9,601 nucleotides of DNA from Actinobacteria bacterium ATB1 (GTDB taxonomy: Bacteria > Actinomycetota > Acidimicrobiia > UBA2766). The DNA is taken from assembly GCA_021404985.1 (NCBI GenBank), contig QWHP01000077.1:1-9601 (forward strand), given 5' to 3'. Position 1 is the first letter of the stretch; the number at the start of each line of letters is the position of its first letter. Positions 1 through 5,736 of the stretch are shown one piece after another. The notes under the pieces were generated by a model. That model was not told the DNA's origin and did no database searches. It saw nothing but the letters and a program-made list of their open reading frames with translations. The position numbers were made by a program, and so were the translations under genes.

Positions 1-1
1 G

Positions 2-640
2 GCGATCGCGGTCGGGGACGGACTCGCTGCCCGGATGCAAGAGCTCGGGGCCGTCGTCGTGTTGTGTGCCCGGACGATGAACGCTTCCACTGGCGAGGTC
101 GCCGAGGCCATTGAGACAGCGGACGCGGACTCGGTCCTCGTCCTTCCGGGTGACGCTGACACCGTTGCGGCCTGCGAAGCCGCCTGCGAGCTGGCCCGCG
201 AGGATGCGCGGGTCGTCCCCGCGCTGTCGCTATCGGGAGCCATCGCCTGCCTCGAGACGTGGGAACCCGAGTTAACCACCGGAGCGAACGAGGCAGCGAT
301 GTCCCTGGCACTGGACGCACCCTGGATCGAGATCGCGCCCGTGGTCCGCGCTGCAGAAACGCCCGCCGGACCAGTATCTGTGGGTGACTGGGTGGTCATA
401 GACCGGACCGGGATCCTTCACGCCTCCGACGCTGCGATCGGGGCGGCACGCCACGGTCTGGAGCGCATCCCGGCGGCCTCTGCCCTCGAGATCTATCCGG
501 GAGCGGCGGCTACCGCTGACATGACCGAGGAGCTTGTCGACCTCGTCCGACGCGAGCGCCCCGACACCGACGTTGTGCTCCGGGCCGGCAACCAGCCACA
601 CCAAGCGTGGCTCTTTCGCGTGCCCCTCCGCGGTGAGTGA
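2..640 (+). CDS. DAK2/FakA-like protein, C-terminal part (5' end outside window)
   Basis: The reading frame is open from the first bases of the window and ends at TGA 638-640, so this is a 5'-truncated gene; the ATG at 35 is internal. It reads AIAVGDGLAARMQELG, then a TMNASTGEVAEAIE stretch, VLPGD, VVPALSLSGAIACLE, a VGDWVVIDRTGILHASD loop and a final LEIYPGAA...VVLRAGNQPHQAWLFRVP segment. This order matches the C-terminal domain of YloV/FakA-type proteins, which join a dihydroxyacetone-kinase-like DAK2 domain to a DegV-like region. In Firmicutes, FakA phosphorylates fatty acids bound to FakB; for actinobacterial homologues the substrate is less certain. The N-terminal kinase domain lies outside the window, so its active site cannot be checked. 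In many genomes recG follows this gene; here a convergent lipoprotein gene follows after 13 bp. Family assignment is fairly secure, biochemical role inferred. Confidence 0.8.
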   Translation, partial: AIAVGDGLAARMQELGAVVVLCARTMNASTGEVAEAIETADADSVLVLPGDADTVAACEAACELAREDARVVPALSLSGAIACLETWEPELTTGANEAAMSLALDAPWIEIAPVVRAAETPAGPVSVGDWVVIDRTGILHASDAAIGAARHGLERIPAASALEIYPGAAATADMTEELVDLVRRERPDTDVVLRAGNQPHQAWLFRVPLRGE

Positions 641-652
641 GCTCGACGGACG

Positions 653-669
653 CTCACCTGCCTGGTGAG
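653..669. terminator. Hairpin between convergent FakA-like and lipoprotein genes
   Basis: CTCACC (653-658) and GGTGAG (664-669) are perfect inverted arms of 6 bp around a 5-base loop. The hairpin overlaps the lipoprotein stop codon (654-656) and begins 12 bp after the FakA-like stop. It could end transcription from both sides. There is no T-run on either strand, so it is not a classical intrinsic terminator. Confidence 0.4.
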
Positions 670-1451
670 AACTCGACGAGTACCAGCCTTCCCTTGCCTC
701 CGGCTGTCGTCTCTTCGGCGACCAAGCCCATGGACGGTGCGTAGTACTTGTGCTCGACCAGTTCGGGCTCGAGAGGCGTCCAGTCCTCTGTCTCCACGAC
801 GGAATCGAACGTGCCGAGGGGTACCACCGAGCGTGCGTCCACACGGACCACTTCGAACATGTCCTCGGCCTCGCCTGGGTAGTACTCCTGACGGAACGCA
901 TCCCCGACCGCGGGGTCGGCCGGCATCACGATCCCCGGTAAGGCCCCGTCGACCCCGGCCTCCCACGAGCCCCCTGTGCTCACGATCTCACCGTTCTCGT
1001 AGTCTCGACTCTCCTCGCCGAAATACCAGACGTTCCCTTCTCTGTCCTGTGCGAACCAGTCGTAGGTGTCCTCGACGACCTCTCCCCCCACACTCACGGT
1101 GTCACGCACGACGACGGTCTTGACGCCCATTACCTCCCGCCGCTCCGGCGTGACGACCACTTCTGCACGTTCCGCCTCACCGTCCGACTCCCCCTCGTAC
1201 AGCCAGCGGGCGCCCGTGGACAGCGGCAGGTAGGGATTGTCGATGACGTCCGTGAACGCGGCCGGGTCGACTTCCGGGTCGTACTCGCCGCCGTCGCCCG
1301 GATCGACCACCGGCTCGGAGCCGGTCGGCTCCCTCGAGCCTCCGGCGCCTCCCGTGGTCTCGCTGCGCTCCGAACATGCGCTGGACCCGATGAGCAAGAG
1401 TCCCATGAGGAACAGGACCGCCGGCTTGGGAAAGGATCTCTTCCGGAACAT
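654..1451 (-). CDS. Secreted lipoprotein, conserved hypothetical, next to a two-component system
   Basis: A 265-residue protein with a lipoprotein signal: MFRKRSFPKP, a hydrophobic stretch at residues 11-22 and the lipobox-like SSAC with Cys26 as the likely lipidated residue. A Gly/Ser/Thr/Pro/Asp-rich linker (about 27-60) follows. The folded domain then begins at FTDVIDNPYLPLSTGARWLYEG and includes DTYDWFAQDREGNVWYFGE, GSWEAGVDGALPGIVMP and EHKYYAPSMGLVAEE. I recognise this as a family of actinobacterial secreted proteins without a known activity; no catalytic motif is evident. The start is supported by AAGGAAGG (1458-1465 on the minus strand), 6 bases before ATG. The gene is divergent from the response regulator and shares its 122-bp promoter region, so the two-component system is its likely regulator. 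It may be a sensed partner or an effector at the membrane surface; this is inference. Confidence 0.85.
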   Translation of the reverse strand: MFRKRSFPKPAVLFLMGLLLIGSSACSERSETTGGAGGSREPTGSEPVVDPGDGGEYDPEVDPAAFTDVIDNPYLPLSTGARWLYEGESDGEAERAEVVVTPERREVMGVKTVVVRDTVSVGGEVVEDTYDWFAQDREGNVWYFGEESRDYENGEIVSTGGSWEAGVDGALPGIVMPADPAVGDAFRQEYYPGEAEDMFEVVRVDARSVVPLGTFDSVVETEDWTPLEPELVEHKYYAPSMGLVAEETTAGGKGRLVLVEFSPGR

Positions 1452-1509
1452 CTCACGCCTTCCTTTGGATTGCCTCGCAGCCTGCCCGGCCGACCTGACT
1501 CCCGGCTGA

Positions 1510-1515
1510 CTTATC
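1510..1515 (-). promoter_or_regulatory. Candidate -10 element of the lipoprotein gene
   Basis: On the minus strand GATAAG lies directly downstream of the operator, so the operator would cover the -35 and spacer region. This is the usual position for an activating OmpR-family regulator. The implied transcript start near 1503 leaves a leader of about 50 bases containing the AAGGAAGG ribosome site. It was judged by eye only. Confidence 0.3.
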
Positions 1516-1551
1516 CTGAATCCCCGCTGAACGGTTCAGCCGCAGTTCAGG
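1515..1551. promoter_or_regulatory. Symmetric four-box operator between lipoprotein and two-component genes
   Basis: The sequence reads CTGAA (1516-1520), 6 bases, CTGAA (1527-1531), 3 bases, TTCAG (1535-1539), 6 bases, TTCAG (1546-1550). The outer C1515/G1551 also pair. The two boxes in each half are direct repeats with an 11-bp period, the spacing typical of head-to-tail dimers of OmpR/PhoB-family regulators. The halves are mirror images around base 1533. The inner pair forms a perfect 7-1-7 palindrome, 1526-1532 with 1534-1540. The right half, GTTCAGC-N4-GTTCAGG, resembles the direct-repeat design of actinobacterial PhoP boxes. Each half points toward one divergent gene, so the adjacent response regulator most likely binds here and controls both. 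Confidence 0.7.
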
Positions 1552-1573
1552 TCGGCGGACGCACGATGTCACG

Positions 1574-2248
1574 ATGGAGCTGCTCCTCGTCGAGGACGAC
1601 AAGAAGATCGCCACCGCCGTGAAACGCGGCCTCGAAGCCGAGGGGTTCACGGTCGAGGTCGCGTTCGACGGACTCGACGGCCTGTGGATGGCCCGAGAGT
1701 CCGCCCACGATCTGATTGTGCTCGACATCATGCTTCCCGGCCGGAACGGGTACGAGGTCTGCGCGGACCTGCGCGACGAGGGCAACTGGACCCCCATCCT
1801 CATGCTTACGGCCAAAGACGGAGACCTCGACGAAGCCGAGGCCCTCGAAACGGGTGCAGACGACTTCCTCACGAAGCCGTTCTCGTTCCCCGTCCTGGTT
1901 GCCCGCATCAGGGCTCTTCTCAGGCGCTGCGCCGGGCATGCTCCTGTCCCTCTGATCGTCGGCGACCTCGCGATCGCCCCCTCCACCCGCACGGTGACGC
2001 GTGGCGAAGATCGGATCCCTGTGACGACACGCGAGTTCGAGCTTCTCGAGTTCCTCGTCCGGCGCAGGGGCCGAGTTCTCTCGAAAGCAGAGATCCTCGA
2101 CGGCGTCTGGACGCACGACTTCGAGGGTGACCCGAACATCGTGGAGGTCTACATCCGCCGCCTGCGCCGAAAGATCGACGAGCCCTATCGGAAGCAGACG
2201 ATCACGACGATCCGAGGGGCCGGCTACAGGATCGACGACAATGACTGA
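1574..2248 (+). CDS. OmpR/PhoB-family response regulator
   Basis: The protein has 224 residues, the usual length for the family. The receiver domain (about 1-112) carries the acidic pair Asp8-Asp9, phospho-acceptor Asp51 in LIVLDIMLPG, Thr79 and Lys101 in LTKPF. A winged-helix DNA-binding domain (about 125-224) includes TREFELLEFLVRRRGRVLSKAEIL, the VYIRRLRRKID recognition-helix region and the C-terminal TIRGAGYRI hairpin. It should be phosphorylated by the kinase encoded next and bind direct repeats, the obvious candidate being the four-box operator that ends 22 bp upstream. No Shine-Dalgarno sequence precedes the ATG, so the mRNA may be leaderless. A nearby ATG at 1566 is out of frame. The 3' end overlaps the kinase start by 8 bp, implying translational coupling. 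Confidence 0.95.
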   Translation: MELLLVEDDKKIATAVKRGLEAEGFTVEVAFDGLDGLWMARESAHDLIVLDIMLPGRNGYEVCADLRDEGNWTPILMLTAKDGDLDEAEALETGADDFLTKPFSFPVLVARIRALLRRCAGHAPVPLIVGDLAIAPSTRTVTRGEDRIPVTTREFELLEFLVRRRGRVLSKAEILDGVWTHDFEGDPNIVEVYIRRLRRKIDEPYRKQTITTIRGAGYRIDDND

Positions 2249-3572
2249 AGCGGGCACCCCTACAAGCCGCTTGCCGTCCGGAATGCGGGACACCGTCCGC
2301 AGCGTCCGCTTCCGGACGACGGCCGTGGCGACGGTTGCCGTCCTGGCTGTCCTGGTGCTGGCGGGCGTCTGGCTCGTCGGGCTCCAGCGTTGGACTCTCG
2401 TAGAGAACCTCGACGAGGCCCTCCGCACCCACCTGACGGACGTAACCGCCCTGGCGGCCACGGGAGCGCTCCAGCCGGAGCTCTCTGTCGCCGGGGACGA
2501 CATCTCCGTTCGCGTGACCGATTCGGACGGTGCGGTGCTCGCAGCGACCCCTGATCTCGAACCGTCCGACAGGGGCGACCCCCTTCGGGTCATCTCGGAC
2601 TCTGTGCCGACGCGCAACGGAACAGTGCTGGTCACGGTGACCGGCGACCTCGGCGACGTCGAGGAGAGCGCCTCGGCCCTCAGGCGCGCCCTGGCCGTCA
2701 CGATTCCTCTGCTTGCCGCTGTCCTGGCCGCACTGGTGTGGCGGCTGGTGGGGCGCACGCTGCGGCCCGTCGAGCAGATCCGCAAGGAGGTAGAGGAGAT
2801 CGGGGGTACCCATCTCGACCGCCGCGTTCCCGAACCTGTCACAGCCGACGAGGTCGGCCGGCTTGCCCGGACCATGAACCAGATGCTCGAACGGATCGAG
2901 GCCGCGACCGAGCAACAGAGACGTTTCGTGGCGGACGCGGCGCACGAGCTGCGCAGCCCCCTGGCGAGGCTCCGTTCCTCGCTCGAGGTGGACATCGCTC
3001 ACCCCGGCACGGCAGACGCCGGGAGGACCCTGGAGAGCCTGCACGAGGAAGTCGTCGGCCTGCAGCGTCTCGTCGAGGACCTCCTGCTGCTGGCGAGATC
3101 GGACGCAGGCGCGGACGGGCCGGCGGCCACGTGGGAGGCAGTCGACCTCGACGACATGGTGATGGAGGAGGCCACGCGGATGCGGTCGGCCGGCGTCACG
3201 GTCGACACCTCAGGTGTGTCCGCAGCGCAGGTGAGAGGCGATGGTCTCCAGCTCGCACGGGCAGTGCGTAACCTCGCCGAGAACGCTGCCAGACATGCGG
3301 GGAACCGCGTCACGTTCGAGCTCGGGGAGTTCGACGGGCATGCCGTTCTGGCCGTCTCCGACGACGGCGCAGGCATCCCCGAAGAGATGCGCGACGCGGT
3401 GTTCGGGCGCTTCACTCGTCTGGACGAGGCGAGGAGCTCCGATTCCGGTGGTGTCGGACTCGGGCTCGCCATCACGCGTGAGATCGTGCGGAACCATGGA
3501 GGGGACGTTGCCGTCGATCCCGAGTCCGAAGTCGGGGCTCGATTCATCCTCCGGATCCCTGCGTTCTCCTGA
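2241..3572 (+). CDS. Sensor histidine kinase (HAMP, HisKA, HATPase_c)
   Basis: This is a membrane sensor kinase of 443 residues and the partner of the preceding regulator. Transmembrane segment 1 is at about residues 28-48 and segment 2 at about 150-170. The external sensor loop between them, about 100 residues, contains VRVTDSDGAVLAATPDLE, a PDC/PAS-like look seen in many such kinases. A HAMP linker (about 171-222) leads to the HisKA H-box FVADAAHELRSPLARL, with His235 as phospho-acceptor. The ATPase domain has the N-box NLAENAARHA (344-353), G1 box DDGAGIP (374-380), F-box FGRF (388-391) and G2 box GGVGLGLAI (403-411). All key residues are present. The ATG at 2241 overlaps the regulator by 8 bp (ATGACTGA); an in-frame ATG at 2283 is an alternative and leaves the domains intact. 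The ligand is unknown. Confidence 0.93.
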   Translation: MTEAGTPTSRLPSGMRDTVRSVRFRTTAVATVAVLAVLVLAGVWLVGLQRWTLVENLDEALRTHLTDVTALAATGALQPELSVAGDDISVRVTDSDGAVLAATPDLEPSDRGDPLRVISDSVPTRNGTVLVTVTGDLGDVEESASALRRALAVTIPLLAAVLAALVWRLVGRTLRPVEQIRKEVEEIGGTHLDRRVPEPVTADEVGRLARTMNQMLERIEAATEQQRRFVADAAHELRSPLARLRSSLEVDIAHPGTADAGRTLESLHEEVVGLQRLVEDLLLLARSDAGADGPAATWEAVDLDDMVMEEATRMRSAGVTVDTSGVSAAQVRGDGLQLARAVRNLAENAARHAGNRVTFELGEFDGHAVLAVSDDGAGIPEEMRDAVFGRFTRLDEARSSDSGGVGLGLAITREIVRNHGGDVAVDPESEVGARFILRIPAFS

Positions 3573-3617
3573 CCCGCCCCCAATCAGGTGCACGCGTGGG
3601 CCGGACCTGGTTGCGGG
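3573..3617. terminator. Bidirectional hairpin between convergent kinase and VOC genes
   Basis: AATCAGGT (3582-3589) pairs with ACCTGGTT (3605-3612) with one G-T wobble. The stem is extended by CCCGC (3573-3577) with GCGGG (3613-3617), leaving a CCCC bulge at 3578-3581. The loop contains the palindrome CACGCGTG. The 13-bp stem fills the 49-bp gap between two convergent stop codons, the expected place for a shared terminator. No T-run follows on either strand. Confidence 0.6.
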
Positions 3618-3621
3618 CCGA

Positions 3622-3984
3622 TCACTCCCCCAGAGCGATGCAGAACTCGTTGCCGTCGGGATCGGCCATGACGATCCAAGTGAATCCGGCGATCTCGTGG
3701 CTCTCGATCTCTGAACCACCGAGCTCGACGATGCGGGCCTTTGCCGTCTCCAGGTCGGACACCGTCGTGTCGAGGTGGAGTCGGTTCCGCCCGGACGTCG
3801 GATCCTCGACCTTCTGGAACGCCACCGAGATCCCGCCCTCGTGCTGCGGCTCGAGCCAGACGAAGAGCCCCGGGAACTGTCTGGCCACTCCCACTCCCAG
3901 CACCTGCGACCAGAAGTCGGTCAGCTTCTCGACATCTGTCGTGTTGATGACCACAGTGTCCACGCGGGGTGTGATCTCGGGCAT
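3622..3984 (-). CDS. VOC-superfamily (glyoxalase/bleomycin-resistance fold) protein
   Basis: This 120-residue protein has the single-module VOC layout: MPEITPRVDTVVINTTDVEKLTDFWSQVLG, then FVWLEPQ, ISVAFQKVEDPTSGRNRLHLDTTVSDLETAKARIVELGG, and the C-terminal IVMADPDGNEFCIAL. The DPDGNEF signature with a preceding LHLD strand is typical of the Glyoxalase_6-like group. Such proteins act as dimers on small molecules (lyases, dioxygenases, binding proteins), so the substrate cannot be read from sequence. The first metal-ligand position (VVINTTDV) lacks an obvious His, so metal-dependent catalysis is doubtful. The ATG at 3984 is chosen because GGAGGT (3989-3994, minus strand) lies 4 bases before it and homology starts there. 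A longer in-frame extension to 4191 would overlap the divergent amidohydrolase and has no domain homology. The 73-bp divergent gap suggests a shared promoter region. Confidence 0.85.
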   Translation of the reverse strand: MPEITPRVDTVVINTTDVEKLTDFWSQVLGVGVARQFPGLFVWLEPQHEGGISVAFQKVEDPTSGRNRLHLDTTVSDLETAKARIVELGGSEIESHEIAGFTWIVMADPDGNEFCIALGE

Positions 3985-4044
3985 GTCGACCTCCGCCTCG
4001 TCATCCGCTGGCGCTACCTTGGCAGACCGTAACTCCCGGACACG

Positions 4045-4052
4045 GAGCGAGG
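4045..4052 (+). promoter_or_regulatory. Ribosome binding site fixing the amidohydrolase start
   Basis: GAGCGAGG ends 5 bases before the GTG at 4058. It supports that start over a far-upstream in-frame ATG, which would run antisense through the whole VOC gene. Confidence 0.55.
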
Positions 4053-4057
4053 CAAAG

Positions 4058-5164
4058 GTGACCCGACCCTCCCATCCCACGAGATTCGCCAGCACGCTGG
4101 ACCTGTCACGCCTCCCCTGGTTCGACGTTCGGGACGGCAATCGTCTGGTGCTCGTGGACGATTCCGTCGGTCCGATCATCGACATGCACACCCATCTCGC
4201 GATGGGCTACTTCAGAAAGCTCGCGGTCGACCTCCGGCGCGAGACTCCTGCGACCTCGTACTACCTGCCGCTGACTCTTCCGGTGGATCTCGACCTCTAC
4301 AGCAACCAGAACCTCGACGACGCCGCCATGTTCGCCATGAAGCTCGACCTCTCGGTCCTGAGCCTCACCGGACAGGGCATGCGGACGACCCACACGGCGC
4401 CGAACCTCGCCCGCGACCTCAGGGACCTCGGGATCGTGTACGCGGTCGTCCTGCCGATCGACATGCCGGTCGGGATGCGCAACTCCGATTCTGTCCTCGA
4501 AGTGGCGAGGGAATACGAGGAGCTGATTCCCTTCGGCTCGGTGCACCCGTTCGACTCCGACGCCGATTCCCGTCTGCTGACCCAGCGGGAGCGAGGCGCG
4601 CTGGGGATCAAACTCCATCCGAATGCACAGTTCGTCGCCCCGGACCACCCCAAGACCGTCCACCTCTGCGGCCGCTGCGGCACGCATGGCCTCCCGGTGC
4701 TGTTCCACTGCGGTCCCGTGGGTATCGAGCCCGAGGCGGGGCGCCGGCGCTCGCAGGTGTTCCGCTACGAGAAGGCGATGGCCGAGAACCCCGACACGAC
4801 GTTCGTCCTCGGACATTCGGGCGCTCTGCAGTTCGACGAGGCCCTTCGGTTCGCCGACCGATATCCGAACGTGCTCTTCGAGCTGTCCTGCCTCGGACTC
4901 CCGGCACTTCGGCAGGTCTTGGAGACGGTTCCCGCCGATCGTCTCCTCTACGGAACCGACTGGCCCTTCTATCACCAGTCGCTGACGCTCGCCAGGATCC
5001 TCCTGGCCACCGAGGGGGAACCCGCGCTGCGTCGCGCTGTGCTCCACGACAACGCGGCGCGACTCCTCGGGCTCCGGCCAGAGACCGCAGCACCGCTGGA
5101 GGACGCGAGGAGGAGCGCTGGGGGCGGCGGGCAAGAGGGCGGAACCGGCAGCGAAGGGGACTGA
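4058..5164 (+). CDS. Metal-dependent amidohydrolase (Amidohydro_2/TIM-barrel hydrolase)
   Basis: The protein has 368 residues when started at the GTG with a good ribosome site. It has the amidohydrolase-superfamily signature: His44 and His46 in IIDMHTHL after the first strand, Lys185 and His187 in GIKLHP, His217 in LFHCGP, His253 in VLGHSG and Asp301 in LLYGTDWPF. The barrel ends with the NAARLLGL helix common in COG2159-type hydrolases. These residues normally hold one or two metals and activate water for hydrolysis or decarboxylation. The substrate is not identifiable, and no neighbouring pathway gene points to one. An extra N-terminal segment of about 38 residues precedes the barrel. The C-terminal 24 residues are a charged, Gly-rich low-complexity tail directly before the tandem repeat. 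The gene is divergent from the VOC gene and read in the same direction as the thioesterase remnant and deacetylase downstream. Confidence 0.87.
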   Translation: MTRPSHPTRFASTLDLSRLPWFDVRDGNRLVLVDDSVGPIIDMHTHLAMGYFRKLAVDLRRETPATSYYLPLTLPVDLDLYSNQNLDDAAMFAMKLDLSVLSLTGQGMRTTHTAPNLARDLRDLGIVYAVVLPIDMPVGMRNSDSVLEVAREYEELIPFGSVHPFDSDADSRLLTQRERGALGIKLHPNAQFVAPDHPKTVHLCGRCGTHGLPVLFHCGPVGIEPEAGRRRSQVFRYEKAMAENPDTTFVLGHSGALQFDEALRFADRYPNVLFELSCLGLPALRQVLETVPADRLLYGTDWPFYHQSLTLARILLATEGEPALRRAVLHDNAARLLGLRPETAAPLEDARRSAGGGGQEGGTGSEGD

Positions 5165-5192
5165 CCCCTGCCAAACGAAACCCGCCGCCCCT

Positions 5193-5307
5193 CATGGCGC
5201 GCCGATCCGCACACCAACACCAAATCCACGCGCCAAACCCAACCCACCGCCACCCATGGCGCGCCGATCCGCACACCAGCACCAAATCCACGCGCCAAAC
5301 CCAACCC
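5193..5307. repeat. 62-bp tandem repeat, two copies plus a degenerate partial copy
   Basis: Copy 1 (core 5193-5245) and copy 2 (5255-5307) are identical over 53 bp except A5217 to G5279. The period is 62 bp, with a 9-bp spacer ACCGCCACC after the first core. A worn partial copy at 5171-5192 matches 5233-5254 at 17 of 22 positions. Each copy contains the 8-base palindrome GGCGCGCC. Each can also form a 7-bp stem, TGGCGCG with CGCGCCA (5195-5201 with 5229-5235; 5257-5263 with 5291-5297), closing a 27-base loop. The plus strand is strikingly poor in T, with 3 in 53 bases. No coding sense is apparent. The repeat fills most of the 228-bp gap 5165-5392, in which I see no other clear signal. It may belong to a dispersed intergenic repeat family. 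Confidence 0.85.
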
Positions 5308-5392
5308 GCACCGGGCGCACATTGCCCCTCCCAACCGCAACCTCGGTAATCCCCGTGCCGGCAAGAGGACCGACGGGAAGCTTGCGCCTGCC

Positions 5393-5716
5393 ATGGGGGA
5401 CTTCGAGGCCGACACACGCCTGACCGGGAGCAGCGGCAGGTACACGGCAGAGATCTCGCGCGACTGGGAGATCTGGGGACCATACGGGGGTTACATGGCG
5501 GCCCTGCTCCTGCGTGCGGCGGGGATGCATTCCTCCTTCGATCGTCCCGGGACCCTGAGCGTGCATTTCCTCGGCTCTGCCACCTTCGAGACCGCCACGA
5601 TCGAGGCGACGAGCGGACTGGTCGGCGCGACCGGGCGGGTCTGGGCGACCGGTGACCGCCTCCTCGCCAGCACTACGTAGCAGATGCTCCAGCGTCGCGT
5701 CGGAACCCGAGACTGA
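5393..5716 (+). pseudogene. Remnant of a TesB-like acyl-CoA thioesterase (internal deletion plus nonsense codon)
   Basis: The 95-codon open frame (5393-5680) starts like an N-terminal hotdog domain of TesB-type acyl-CoA thioesterases: FEADTRLTG, IWGPYGGYMAALLLRAAG and RPGTLSVHFLGSATFETATIEA. It then jumps without frameshift to SGLVGATGRVWATGDRLLASTT, which resembles the C-terminal end of the second hotdog domain (E. coli TesB ends GLVRGEFYTQDGVLVASTV...). A TAG (5678-5680) stands where a Gln codon is expected. The same frame continues QMLQRRVGTRD to TGA 5714-5716, matching the usual family tail. Intact members have roughly 260-290 residues, so about 150 central residues, including most of the catalytic second domain, appear missing. 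The gene probably no longer makes a working enzyme. No convincing ribosome site precedes ATG 5393. A functional single-hotdog protein is possible but less likely. The comparison is from memory of the family. Confidence 0.6.
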
Positions 5717-5724
5717 GCGCCGGG

Positions 5725-5730
5725 TATCTT
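5725..5730 (+). promoter_or_regulatory. Candidate -10 box for a leaderless deacetylase transcript
   Basis: TATCTT fits TAnnnT and lies exactly 6 bases before the ATG at 5737, so transcription would start at or next to the start codon. There is no Shine-Dalgarno sequence upstream of this gene. A possible -35 element GGAACC (5702-5707) sits 17 bp further up, inside the thioesterase remnant. Confidence 0.4.
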
Positions 5731-5736
5731 CTCGCG

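Noticed and set aside
1547..2995. 482-codon open frame on the minus strand opposite the two-component genes
   Set aside because: Arg/Ser-rich composition with no motif; it is a GC-driven shadow of two well-supported genes on the plus strand.
3596..4057. Long in-frame N-terminal extension of the amidohydrolase to an ATG at 3596
   Set aside because: It runs antisense through the entire VOC gene, has no domain character, and a GTG with a good ribosome site exists at 4058.
4670..4711. CxxC (Cys204, Cys207) with His210 and Cys218 in the amidohydrolase as an added zinc site
   Set aside because: It lies in the loop before the LFHCGP strand and one Cys is common at that place in the family; there is no second ligand pair at proper spacing.
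5193..5307. CRISPR-like array
   Set aside because: Only two full copies, a 9-bp spacer, a non-CRISPR unit and no cas genes nearby.
5192..5566. Minus-strand frames with repeated FGAWIWCWCADRRA-like peptides across the repeat
   Set aside because: The peptide repetition only reflects the 62-bp DNA repeat being out of phase with codons (62 is not divisible by 3), so each copy is read in a different frame; it is not a conserved protein.
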